Part shown: in pieces, positions 1 through 8,152 of the stretch
How the letters are laid out: the number at the start of each line of letters is the position of its first letter
Position numbering within the stretch: the stretch's first letter is position 1
DNA from: Coriobacteriaceae bacterium AM113-163
Lineage (GTDB): Bacteria > Actinomycetota > Coriobacteriia > Coriobacteriales > Coriobacteriaceae
Reading direction: 5' to 3'
Length of the DNA stretch: 64,000 bases
NCBI GenBank assembly: GCA_027673765.1
Contig: JAQDWB010000008.1
Span: 1 to 64,000, forward strand
The notes under the pieces: generated by a model
What the model was told of the DNA's origin: nothing
Database searches by the model: none
What the model saw: only the letters and a program-made list of their open reading frames with translations
Translations under genes and position numbers: made by a program

Positions 1-485
1 CATGCCCCGCCTCTTACACCACATCTCTGCGCGCTACCGATCAGCTCATCAATTTCGGGCATTTGTTCAAGAAGGTCTCGATATTCAATATCTTTTGAAC
101 GCAGCATTTTGGACAGTTCGCTAAATGAGGGAAACCTGTCGAGCGAGACCCATTTCTCATATTTAGCCTTGCGCTCAGATTCTTCTAGATTCGAAAACAA
201 CGTTCCGATAAGGATGACCTCTCCAGCTTGTCTTACTGAATAAAAAGCAGCGTCGAAGTAACCTTGATGAATTAGATCTAGCGAGTTAGCCAAGAGCTGA
301 CAGGATTCAAGTAAAAACTGGTTGAAAGATGGCGTAGAAACTAAACCACTAACGGAATCCGCCAATTGTTCTATGCAGTCATAAAGACGACTGTAGGCGA
401 GCTCATCCTCCCTTGCCACGTACCGCAGTGGATGATGTCTCCAGCTGAACATCTGACTATTTATATATTTGTCCTTAAAGTTCAC
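1..485 (-). CDS. Uncharacterised protein, 3' end cut off by the window edge
   Basis: An open frame on the minus strand enters from about 485 and runs off the left edge without a stop, giving roughly 160 residues. It is mostly alpha-helical in character and contains the stretch QGYFDAAFYSVRQAGEVIL, which is loosely reminiscent of HEPN-like helical proteins; that resemblance is only an impression. An in-frame TAG lies upstream. Possible starts are GTG at 485 or ATG at 452, and neither has a convincing ribosome binding site, so the gene could also be a fragment. The region is AT-rich compared with the rest of the window. Function unknown. Confidence 0.5.
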   Translation of the reverse strand, partial: MNFKDKYINSQMFSWRHHPLRYVAREDELAYSRLYDCIEQLADSVSGLVSTPSFNQFLLESCQLLANSLDLIHQGYFDAAFYSVRQAGEVILIGTLFSNLEESERKAKYEKWVSLDRFPSFSELSKMLRSKDIEYRDLLEQMPEIDELIGSAQRCGVRGGA

Positions 486-667
486 CTGAGTCAGCTTTCG
501 AGTCTTATTCCAGCACTAGGTCCTATTCTAATTGGTAACGTTCTCAAACTCGCAGCAATGAAAGCAGGCGGGCCTTGCGTTACTTTAGAGCTTAAGATTT
601 TTTGCTCATTGGGCTAATGGTATTGAGGTTTGGCGTGGCATCGATCGTCTTAAGTAACCAATTAAGC

Positions 668-1309
668 TTAGCGCCATATAGGACCTGCTAGTTGTATTTG
701 GCGCTGAATTGCACCTCTCTTGTTTAGCTGACATAGAGTCTTGTATGAAGCGGCAAGAGCGCTTTCTTTTTCAAAGAGATCTTTCCGTTGATCGGGCTCA
801 TGTAACTTTTCAGAGGCCTGTTCAAGCGTCCATTGATATTCCTTTGCACTCTGAGACATCTTATTTAATAGAATCTGATACTGATACATTGAAAACAAAA
901 GGGATTGATAAGCGTCTATGAATTCGGCAATTGCCTCTCCGCTCTTTCCTTTGAAGCAAAATTTAGCCTCCATGGCGAGCGATCTCATTTCATCAAGCAT
1001 TAAATGCAATTTGAGTTGAAGGTCGGCATCTAAGACATTATTAATTGAGGCTGAAATTGATTGCAAGTACGTGGTGTTAGTTAACAAAGCAAATGGCAGG
1101 TCGATAGCCATTTGCGGTTCGTCGTCATGTTCCAAGTTCTTCGCGTTATTTGCATAAACGCTCATGAGTTTATCGACGGTTATCCATATATTTAAACGTC
1201 GATTGAATAGAGACTGTTTATTGCTGAGACGAGCTTGGTAACAAGAAATGAACAATGCGATGATTGCCACATTCGCTGAGATGTACTCAGGTAGATTCGT
1301 TAGGTCCAT
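668..1309 (-). CDS. Hypothetical protein with one N-terminal membrane segment
   Basis: A 213-residue protein. ATG at 1309 is chosen because a strong GGAGGAG Shine-Dalgarno sequence sits just upstream; an earlier TTG start would put the binding site inside the gene. Residues about 10-27 form one hydrophobic helix (ISANVAIIALFISCY). The remainder is polar and helix-rich, suggesting a membrane-anchored cytoplasmic helical domain. I do not recognise a family. It lies upstream of the left-edge gene in the same direction, about 180 bp away, so the two may be co-transcribed. AT-rich composition suggests accessory DNA. Confidence 0.6.
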   Translation of the reverse strand: MDLTNLPEYISANVAIIALFISCYQARLSNKQSLFNRRLNIWITVDKLMSVYANNAKNLEHDDEPQMAIDLPFALLTNTTYLQSISASINNVLDADLQLKLHLMLDEMRSLAMEAKFCFKGKSGEAIAEFIDAYQSLLFSMYQYQILLNKMSQSAKEYQWTLEQASEKLHEPDQRKDLFEKESALAASYKTLCQLNKRGAIQRQIQLAGPIWR

Positions 1310-1497
1310 TGTCTCCTCCGCCACCAAAAATCAATTGGCAATACTACATTAACGCTCTTCTTTCAGGATTCTCTGATTCAGTATCCATATAGTGGGACTA
1401 TGCGAAAGGTTCTCCGAAAAGGAGAAATAAAAGGGCGAATAGATTGCTTGCTTCAAAAGCAGCAAAGGACCCTCGGATTAGGAGCCTGTACAAATAA

Positions 1498-1538
1498 GGC
1501 CGGATTGCTTTATTACTAGTAAACAAAGCAATCCGGCC
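1498..1538 (-). terminator. Intrinsic terminator at the end of the polysaccharide operon
   Basis: A perfect 14-bp inverted repeat (GGCCGGATTGCTTT / AAAGCAATCCGGCC) with a 13-nt loop lies just past the stop of the ATP-grasp gene. Read on the minus strand the hairpin is followed by TTATTTG and preceded by a run of seven T. It is well placed to end the long leftward operon. Confidence 0.75.
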
Positions 1539-1574
1539 TCAAAAAAACCAGCATATAGAGTTAGCGAATAGTTC

Positions 1575-2762
1575 TTATCCCATTTGAACTTCAATTAACC
1601 TAAGAGCACGGTCGCAGTTGGTTAACGCTTCTTCTTTCGTGTTGCCGCTGGCAACAACGGAAGCAAAGCGAGCAGAATCATCCACTGCTTTTCCGTACCG
1701 TTTTCCAACGATACCGTGAACTTCAACATGAATAACGCCTTCGGAATCTCTTGCAGTTTCAATACCGTTTAATTCCTGAAGTACGCCCTCGCGAGCAGGA
1801 AGGAATTTAGTTGCTACGAATTTACCGCTATCACTGTAGCTAAGCTCACTGAACTCTTCTCCCAATGCCAGCTTAATCATGGTCTCAACCATGTCGATGC
1901 CCGATACAGAGTTCCAGATAAGATGTGAGGTGATCCAGTCGCCACCAAGTCGTGCTCCAAGCTCAACCATCTTAGGACCTTCGGAAGTTAGCATCACTTC
2001 TGCATGCGCGGCGCTATTTTTGAGACCAACGGCTAGTACGGCTGATGAAGCAACATTCGAAATTGCCCGACGCTGTTTACAACTTAAACTTGTGGGTTGA
2101 ACATGACCAATTTCAAAGAAATTTGGAGCGCCTGACGTTAACTTATCGGTAACCTGCAGAACATGAGGGATACCGCCAGAAACGATAATTTCCACGCTGA
2201 CTTCAGGGCCGGTCATGCATTCTTCTACAAGCACATCGCCCGAGATGCCCGCTTTGGATGCAGTCTGAAGTGCTGCGGGGAGTTCCTCCGGTGATGAAAC
2301 CAGATTCACTCCCCTGCCTCCAGCGCTGTCAGTAGGTTTTGTTATGACAGGATAGGAGAAAGGGGAAATAAAAGTATCAAGCTCACTCACCTTGGCTACG
2401 GCGAAGGCAGGATGAGGAGCCCCCTCTTGAGCAAAGCAATTTATCATCCTAAATTTGTCGGTTGAATTAAGAGCGGCATCTACTGAATTGCCTGGCAGCC
2501 CTAGCTCCTCACAAAGACGAGCAACAGTGACAACCGAGGTATCGCATGCTCCGCTGGCAATGGCATCCGGTTTAAACTCACGAGCAATCGCGAGCATGGC
2601 ATCATAATCTCTAATGGAACCCTGAAAAAACTCATCAGCGAGTGATGCTGCGGGAGCATCCTGACTGATGTCAGCCACACCAACGTAAAGCCCCATAGAC
2701 TTGGCGCGCTGAATTACAGGTTTTTGGAAAACCGGACCGCCTAATAGAAGAATTTTCTTCAT
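1575..2762 (-). CDS. ATP-grasp ligase family protein
   Basis: A 395-residue ATP-grasp enzyme. Members of this superfamily join a carboxylate to an amine or other nucleophile through an acyl-phosphate. An N-terminal Rossmann-like preATP-grasp domain (MKKILLLGGPVFQ) is followed by the ATP-binding segments VITKPTDSAGGRGV (about 135-148), VEECMTGPEVSVE (about 180) and the Mg-binding region around HAEVMLTSEGPKMVELG (about 255-270). The domain layout resembles PurK and amino-acid ligases. Its start overlaps the upstream fusion gene by 4 bp (ATGA), so the two are translationally coupled. It is the last gene before the terminator. Context suggests it attaches an amino acid or acyl group to the precursor made by its neighbours, but the substrate is not evident. 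Confidence 0.85.
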   Translation of the reverse strand: MKKILLLGGPVFQKPVIQRAKSMGLYVGVADISQDAPAASLADEFFQGSIRDYDAMLAIAREFKPDAIASGACDTSVVTVARLCEELGLPGNSVDAALNSTDKFRMINCFAQEGAPHPAFAVAKVSELDTFISPFSYPVITKPTDSAGGRGVNLVSSPEELPAALQTASKAGISGDVLVEECMTGPEVSVEIIVSGGIPHVLQVTDKLTSGAPNFFEIGHVQPTSLSCKQRRAISNVASSAVLAVGLKNSAAHAEVMLTSEGPKMVELGARLGGDWITSHLIWNSVSGIDMVETMIKLALGEEFSELSYSDSGKFVATKFLPAREGVLQELNGIETARDSEGVIHVEVHGIVGKRYGKAVDDSARFASVVASGNTKEEALTNCDRALRLIEVQMG

Positions 2763-4141
2763 TTATGAACCTCCATGTATCTAACGTGATCGCCTCGCTC
2801 AAAGGAACCGATCACTTCACAGATTGCACGTGTTATATCTCTTTCAATACCACCTTCACGACGAAGCGCCTCTTCACCATCAGTCCCTTCGCTCACCGCC
2901 TCAATCATCCTTAGGAAGGAAACCCATTCAAATCGAATTCCCTCTCCATCCAATTGGTAGAAATATCGACGGTTGTCAGATGAATTTTCGTAGCGAATTT
3001 CAAAGTAGTCCGTTTTCCACCAAGGAGCAGGAACGTATACATAGCCTTTGGTGCCAGAGACTACAAGGCTTCCTTCGGACTTTGCACCTGCACCTACTTT
3101 TGCACTACCAACGGCCCCTTGGAACTCAACACTGATTCTGGAGAAATTGTCGAAGGCTTTATCTTTCAGATCACATAAGGAGGAAAACTGCACAGTCTCG
3201 GGGCTGGAACCTAATATTTGAAAAATCGGCAGCAGCGCTGTGGGTCCCCATGCGGCCATGCTGCTCCATGCTGTTTCATGGCTCAATGAATACGGTGGAC
3301 GGTTCGTATTGAGGTTAGTACAAGTTGCATCAACGGATACGACGTCGCCGATACGACCGCCCGCTACAAGCAATAACATTCGCGCGTATGCTGTTGAATA
3401 CGCGGTTCGGAGGGAGTCCATAAGCACTAAGTCCCGCTCGTCAGCTAAGGAAAATAGCTCATCGCATTCTGCTGCACTTTTAGCGAGCGGAGCTTCACAC
3501 ATAACATGTTTGCCTGCCTCAAGTGCCTTTTTTACTTGTTCATAATGGCAATCTGGATGCGAGTGGATATAGACCAAATCCACGGCGTCTAGCAATTCAT
3601 TGAAATTATCTGTAATCAGCGGAGCGCTTAACGAGTTCTTGCTTAGCGAGCTTCTATCTTTCGTGCATATCGCAACGACCTCAAGGCCGTTAACTAAACC
3701 GCATTCTGTATACACGCGGTTCATGTAGTCAGTATATCCAACCAAGCCGCAACGCTGTTTTTTAGTGCTGCGAATTTCTGTGGATGATACACCGCGGGTA
3801 CGTTCAAGGTATTCAACCTTACAGTACTCGTTTAGATAATCGAAATGTCCTACCCAGTCAGAGCCTACAGTGAAAATATCCACGCCATAGCGCTTGATAT
3901 CATCAATTTTTTGACCCTCATATTCTTCGACAATTATCTTGTCGGCAATACCCGTGGCTCTTACTGCAGCAATGCGCTCCTCGAGAGGCTGCTGTACGTT
4001 AATCTTGCCACGCTGCTTGTCGAAATCATCAGAAGTGACACCTACGATCAGGTAGTCGCCCAAGGCCTTTGCGCGCTCCAGTAGACGCACATGTCCACGA
4101 TGAAGATGGTCGTAGGTACCATAGGTGATGACCTTCATCAT
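2759..4141 (-). CDS. Cytidylyltransferase fused to Gfo/Idh/MocA-family oxidoreductase
   Basis: A 460-residue two-domain protein. Residues 2 to about 125 are a TagD/GCT-type nucleotidyltransferase: the CTP-binding HxGH-like motif reads HRGH at 14-17, and the distal RTRGVSSTEIR at 114-124 matches the family's RTxGxSTT signature. Residues about 130-460 are a Gfo/Idh/MocA oxidoreductase with the dinucleotide-binding start CGLVGYTDYM. The usual catalytic EKP motif reads EAP (216-218), so the expected lysine is replaced by alanine. Homologous nucleotidyltransferases make CDP-glycerol or related CDP-alcohols. Both ends overlap neighbours by 4 bp. Likely role (inference): forming or modifying a CDP-activated substituent for the surface polysaccharide. 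Whether the oxidoreductase half is catalytically active is uncertain. Confidence 0.85.
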   Translation of the reverse strand: MMKVITYGTYDHLHRGHVRLLERAKALGDYLIVGVTSDDFDKQRGKINVQQPLEERIAAVRATGIADKIIVEEYEGQKIDDIKRYGVDIFTVGSDWVGHFDYLNEYCKVEYLERTRGVSSTEIRSTKKQRCGLVGYTDYMNRVYTECGLVNGLEVVAICTKDRSSLSKNSLSAPLITDNFNELLDAVDLVYIHSHPDCHYEQVKKALEAGKHVMCEAPLAKSAAECDELFSLADERDLVLMDSLRTAYSTAYARMLLLVAGGRIGDVVSVDATCTNLNTNRPPYSLSHETAWSSMAAWGPTALLPIFQILGSSPETVQFSSLCDLKDKAFDNFSRISVEFQGAVGSAKVGAGAKSEGSLVVSGTKGYVYVPAPWWKTDYFEIRYENSSDNRRYFYQLDGEGIRFEWVSFLRMIEAVSEGTDGEEALRREGGIERDITRAICEVIGSFERGDHVRYMEVHK

Positions 4142-5244
4142 TTATTGGCTTCCTTGTCGTGCTTAGACTCCAAACGTCCGCAAGCATCGACGAGTGCTGC
4201 AACTAAAAGCACATTATCAGAGAGCGGATGATTGCCGATGTGCCCTACTCTGAACGAGGTGTCAGCCTTTTCCCCACCGTTGGGACACAGCCAGATGCCG
4301 TACTCATCTTTAAGTAAGGCGAAAAGTGCCTTGGCACTCACGTAAGGGCTTTCGATATAGGTCACGGCATTTGAGGGAAAAGCTAGGCGCATTTGAAAAG
4401 GTAGACGGGACGAGAAGATCCTATTGCGGAAGTCATTGGCCACGTTGGCACATCGAGCAACTTCAGCTTTGGCGCCACCGGCGGCATCGAGGGCGGTTAG
4501 CCTCTCGTGAATTTGCAATAGCGTTGTCACTGCAGGGGTGAACGGAGTCTGCCCACGCTCTTGATTCCTTAGCATGTCACAAAGATCTAAATACATACAA
4601 GGCTGAGTAAGAGAATTCGCTCTTTTAACAGCATCAGGTGAGAGGACCATAGGCGCCACGCCCGGAGGACAGGCTAAGGCTTTCTGAGCGTCGGTGATAA
4701 GTACGTCAGCCCCCATGGCCTCCATGTCAAATGGATCCGCTAGGAAAGAACTAATTCCGTCAACGATTAAAAAAAGACCGTGTTCACGACAAAAACGCCC
4801 GATGAGGGAAGCATCATATAGCACTCCCTGTGAGGTCTCGCCAAGGTTCACAAGGAACGCGGTGCAGTTATGAGTATCAACGGCTTCGAGATCGGTCTCG
4901 GTGAGCGGATTGCCGGGCACGAGCTCAATCGCAACGTTATCAATGTCATGCAGTTCGAGCATAGAACGGAACCTATGACCGAAACTGCCGCCATCAACGA
5001 CAATTGCTTTGTCGTTGATGGGATCAAGAAGCCCCATGATAGCGGCCTCCATCGCGCCTGTGCCCGAGCAAGTAGGGAAAATCGCACGTGATCCCTCGGG
5101 CGCGTGAGCCAGATTGCAAAGAAGCTGCTCGTTTTGAAGCATGGTTCGTGAAAATTCCGGTGTACGGAAATATGGGGTGTCTGAGGAGGCAATTGCCCTG
5201 ACATTTTCAGACAACGGCACGGGTCCCACAGCAAAGTTCAGCAT
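4138..5244 (-). CDS. Class V PLP-dependent aminotransferase
   Basis: A 368-residue fold-type I PLP enzyme of the group that includes 2-aminoethylphosphonate-pyruvate transaminase and serine-glyoxylate transaminase. Visible features are the start NFAVGPVPL, PTCSGTGAMEAA (about 57-68) for phosphate binding, the PLP-contacting aspartate in VDGISS (161-166) and the Schiff-base lysine in TDAQKALACPPG (K188). AGAGGAAA lies upstream of the ATG. Its stop overlaps the next gene by ATGA. No phosphoenolpyruvate mutase lies in the window, so a phosphonate substrate is not established. It probably installs an amino group on an aldehyde or keto precursor that is then cytidylylated. Confidence 0.85.
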   Translation of the reverse strand: MLNFAVGPVPLSENVRAIASSDTPYFRTPEFSRTMLQNEQLLCNLAHAPEGSRAIFPTCSGTGAMEAAIMGLLDPINDKAIVVDGGSFGHRFRSMLELHDIDNVAIELVPGNPLTETDLEAVDTHNCTAFLVNLGETSQGVLYDASLIGRFCREHGLFLIVDGISSFLADPFDMEAMGADVLITDAQKALACPPGVAPMVLSPDAVKRANSLTQPCMYLDLCDMLRNQERGQTPFTPAVTTLLQIHERLTALDAAGGAKAEVARCANVANDFRNRIFSSRLPFQMRLAFPSNAVTYIESPYVSAKALFALLKDEYGIWLCPNGGEKADTSFRVGHIGNHPLSDNVLLVAALVDACGRLESKHDKEANK

Positions 5245-5286
5245 TTTTATTTCCTCTCGTTGAATTTCATTTTGTGCAAGTAGCGC

Positions 5287-6108
5287 CTAAACACGCCATG
5301 CTTTTAGACAGTGAGTCCGACGTTGGTTTTCGGGGGGCAACTGCATGTAATCGCCGTACAATTCAGTGAGGAATTCATCCCAGCAACTCATGCAGGGCAG
5401 CATATGGCCCTCAAATTCCAAAGAAATTGATTTCTCGTACGCGTCCTTTGGGAGCGTCCAGAGGTTGCCCTCACTTCCCACGTAGCAACCGACCCTTTCG
5501 GCATTCTCATAACCGGGGATTAATACAGCTGCGGATATGGCCGAAAGCATGTGCTCCCGAGGTTTACCAAGCCTAAAGAGGGCACCCGCAAAAGTTTTAA
5601 TGACTTTACGGAAACCATGTTCTGACCGGTGGTTGACTGAGGCCCAAACGTTGTGTCTAGTTGCTTTGTGTACCTGCTTCCAGACTTTCGTGGCTTCGCA
5701 ATCATTTGAAGGCAGTCCGTCAGTCGGGAATATATCAATCCATAGCTTTTCATCTAGCGTACCCTGGTATGAGGGTTCCTGAGCGCGAATCTCATCGGTG
5801 CAAAGCTTGGAGAATCCATAAGCGAATTCACTGTTCATTGCGTTTACTAGATGAAAACCTTCGGGTAGTTCTTCCTGAATTGACAGCAGACGCTCGTAGT
5901 CCGGTCTCGGCATATTAACGTCCAAATCGTCGTCCCAAGGAATAAATCCTTTGTGGCGAACAGCGCCCAACAGAGTTCCCGAATCAAGGGAGTAACGGAG
6001 TTCGTGCTCTTTACAGAAAGCATCGAACTCCAGCAGCATTTCCAACAGCTCGTACTGGAGCTCATCTAAGGTCAGATACTTGAAATCGTTCTCTATCACA
6101 TCAGGCAT
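5287..6108 (-). CDS. licD: LicD-family phosphotransferase
   Basis: A 273-residue protein of the LicD/fukutin nucleotidyltransferase-fold family, which transfers phospho-groups such as phosphocholine or phospho-polyols from CDP-activated donors to cell-surface glycans. The hallmark LDSGTLLGAVRHKGFIPWDD is present, including the metal-binding DDDLDV that follows. ATG at 6108 is chosen because AGGAGG lies 7 nt upstream; an earlier frame-compatible start would lie deep inside the flippase gene. It overlaps the flippase stop by 8 bp. The cytidylyltransferase fusion two genes downstream is the obvious candidate source of its CDP-linked donor. Confidence 0.9.
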   Translation of the reverse strand: MPDVIENDFKYLTLDELQYELLEMLLEFDAFCKEHELRYSLDSGTLLGAVRHKGFIPWDDDLDVNMPRPDYERLLSIQEELPEGFHLVNAMNSEFAYGFSKLCTDEIRAQEPSYQGTLDEKLWIDIFPTDGLPSNDCEATKVWKQVHKATRHNVWASVNHRSEHGFRKVIKTFAGALFRLGKPREHMLSAISAAVLIPGYENAERVGCYVGSEGNLWTLPKDAYEKSISLEFEGHMLPCMSCWDEFLTELYGDYMQLPPENQRRTHCLKAWRV

Positions 6109-7348
6109 GGCTAGCCTCCTTACCGCGCAGCACGGGCAGCGCGTAATAAAACCTAATTCCGAACAGAAGGGCCTCAGTAAGGCAGCGAATGACACAGATT
6201 GCATGGAGATCCGCTATGCCAACGAACGAGACAAATAGAAGCGCGGCAATACAAAATAGGGCGCTAACCACGGTAGATTTCGTGACCTCTGCTACTTTGC
6301 CGACGGAGCCCAAAACCGGCCAGCCAAATAGCATCCCAAAGAAGCTGAATACCAGAAGCGGACTCACCCATACAAGTACCCATGAGCCGACAAGATACTG
6401 TTCTCCGCCCAGCACATGCATGATGAATTTAGAGAGCAGGCAGAAGGCGACCGTTCCGACCAGAACGGCGGGCAATGCAAGAAGACTCAGCTTCCTCGCG
6501 AAGCGATAGTCACCGGTATTCACCATATGGGGGTACAGGCTATTTACGATAGGCGTGTAAAGAGACTGGACCGCCGACACGGCCGTCATGGAAAGCGACC
6601 AGTATGCCACCTGTGCCGCATCGGTCACGACCACACCAATGAGCAGCGTGGTGAATCCAGAGAAAACGCTGGCTGCCATGTTCGAGAAGCAGTACAAGCC
6701 TGACGTTTTTAACTCCAACAGCGCTTCGTGCAGCGTAACGCGCTCAAAGGTAGTGCCGAAGCTCCGTTTCGCTGCCGCAAACGACCACGCAAGTGCCACG
6801 CCATTCGAAATGATGTCGAGCACGGGCACCCACATGATATTGGCCATCGAGTGCACCAGGACAAACGTGAAAATGGTCGATATGCTCTTTGAAACCAGGA
6901 AGCGTGTGGTGATAGGCCCCATGTTCTCGTGTCCCTGAAACAAGAAGTCAGGAACTAGCCCTTTTCCGCACACTGCCACGAAGGCCAGGAATACGTAAGG
7001 CAGGTTGCCCTGCGTCAGAGGCAGGAAAGAGGCAACGATCATCACCACCACGCCTGCGATAACACAAAGAAGTAGTCTGGCCTCAGTCACGGCGCCTATG
7101 ACACGGTTTTCCTCGTTCACCGAGCATGCTCTCGCAATACGCTTGGTCCCCGAGAGGTTGAAGCCGAAGTCAACAAAAACCTGCGCAAAGGACATGAAAG
7201 AAACAACGTAGGCGTAGAACGCGTAGCCCTCTGGTGCAAGAATGCGCGTCAGATAAGGCAGTGTAATCAAGGGGAATAGATATTTAATAATCTGAAGTCC
7301 ATACTGCCAAGCAGTGTTTTTAAAGAAAGATGTATGAGCTCTAGACAT
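6101..7348 (-). CDS. wzx: Wzx-like polysaccharide flippase
   Basis: A 415-residue polytopic membrane protein of the MOP/MATE-like polysaccharide transporter family, opening with FFKNTAWQYGLQIIKYLFPLITLPYLTRIL-type residues typical of Wzx, with about 12 hydrophobic helices along its length. It would move undecaprenyl-diphosphate-linked repeat units across the membrane before polymerisation. AAGGAA sits 5 nt before the ATG. It lies between the Wzy-like gene and licD, as expected of a Wzx/Wzy-dependent locus. Specific repeat-unit preference cannot be read from the sequence. Confidence 0.9.
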   Translation of the reverse strand: MSRAHTSFFKNTAWQYGLQIIKYLFPLITLPYLTRILAPEGYAFYAYVVSFMSFAQVFVDFGFNLSGTKRIARACSVNEENRVIGAVTEARLLLCVIAGVVVMIVASFLPLTQGNLPYVFLAFVAVCGKGLVPDFLFQGHENMGPITTRFLVSKSISTIFTFVLVHSMANIMWVPVLDIISNGVALAWSFAAAKRSFGTTFERVTLHEALLELKTSGLYCFSNMAASVFSGFTTLLIGVVVTDAAQVAYWSLSMTAVSAVQSLYTPIVNSLYPHMVNTGDYRFARKLSLLALPAVLVGTVAFCLLSKFIMHVLGGEQYLVGSWVLVWVSPLLVFSFFGMLFGWPVLGSVGKVAEVTKSTVVSALFCIAALLFVSFVGIADLHAICVIRCLTEALLFGIRFYYALPVLRGKEASHA

Positions 7349-7754
7349 TATTTTCCTTAATTAAAAAGCTGTATTTATTAAATAAATTAGGCTCTGTTGT
7401 GAAGCTGATGAGGACTCCAAACATCAGCATGGGTAGCCATGAATTTGCTGAAAATTGGAGTACGTGAACAGAAATACCGGATATAAGAAAGGCGAGGACG
7501 ACTGACAGAAATAGTTAAGGGGTTTTCTCTATATAGCCATGTCTTTTGAATAATTTCTGCTGATTTAAAGACAAGTAGAGAAATAAATAGAAGTAATATG
7601 GCACCAATAATTTTGAGTCTGAATAGTGCGACCATATATAGATTGGAATTCGTATTCCGGACCATTAGCTATGATTAAACCTCTGGTCAAATCAGTGCCA
7701 AATAATTTGTTAGATAAAGGAGCTAGCAAATTATTCTAGATAATCTCGTTCAAA
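7349..7754. other. Gene-poor AT-rich gap in the polysaccharide operon
   Basis: About 400 bp between the flippase and the decayed membrane-protein gene. The only frame of any length (7387-7665, minus, 92 codons) has one hydrophobic segment but no recognisable family and an implausible C-terminal half, so I do not call it a gene. The stretch near 7389-7402 (GGCTCTGTTGTGAA read left to right) slightly resembles an IS6-type terminal repeat, but there is no partner repeat or transposase. It is most likely decayed coding DNA. Confidence 0.4.
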
Positions 7755-8152
7755 TTAGATTTCTTCCCTGTGTGCTGAACCTGAATACAGACCTGAAAGT
7801 GAGTTGAATTGAAATCCAATAAAACTGTTTCCAAAACAACCGGTAGTTGTTGCAGCGTTTAACAGCTCTAGAATAAGGACGATTGTTATAACAACCCCAA
7901 CAATCGTCCTAAAACCAATTCTTATTGAAAAATACAATGCAAAATATAACGCTAGGAAAATTATGAATACAAAATAGTAGGTACGTGCGTTGCTTTCAAA
8001 ATCAAGGAATGCACAAATTGCAAAGACAACGTAACGCCATTAAGGCCTGTTTATCCAATACAAAAGTAGGGTGGCCGTGAAGTTCATAGCAAAAGCTAGA
8101 TCTGTTTTAAAAAATTAGGACCGCAAAAAGTTCTTGATGAGCCGTTCAAGCG
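7755..8152 (-). pseudogene. Decayed membrane-protein gene fragment
   Basis: Minus-strand translation from just after the Wzy stop gives a coherent hydrophobic protein (GPNFLKTDLAFAMNFTATLL, then YYFVFIIFLALYFALYF and a further helix TIVGVVITIVLILELL) interrupted by an in-frame TAA at 8042-8040 and lacking a credible start. Reading continues in the same frame after the stop to a final stop at 7755. This is best explained as a truncated, nonsense-mutated membrane gene of a polysaccharide locus, for example an acyltransferase, glucosyltransferase or second polymerase. The exact family is not recognised. Confidence 0.55.

Noticed and set aside
366..617. An 83-codon plus-strand frame at the left edge
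   Set aside because: It overlaps the more protein-like minus-strand frame and has no ribosome binding site or recognisable features.
1575..5244. A complete phosphonate pathway
   Set aside because: The aminotransferase resembles 2-aminoethylphosphonate enzymes, but no PEP mutase or phosphonopyruvate decarboxylase is present in the window.
7387..7665. A 92-codon minus-strand frame with one hydrophobic segment
   Set aside because: No family, no good ribosome binding site and an implausible C-terminal half; more likely decayed DNA.
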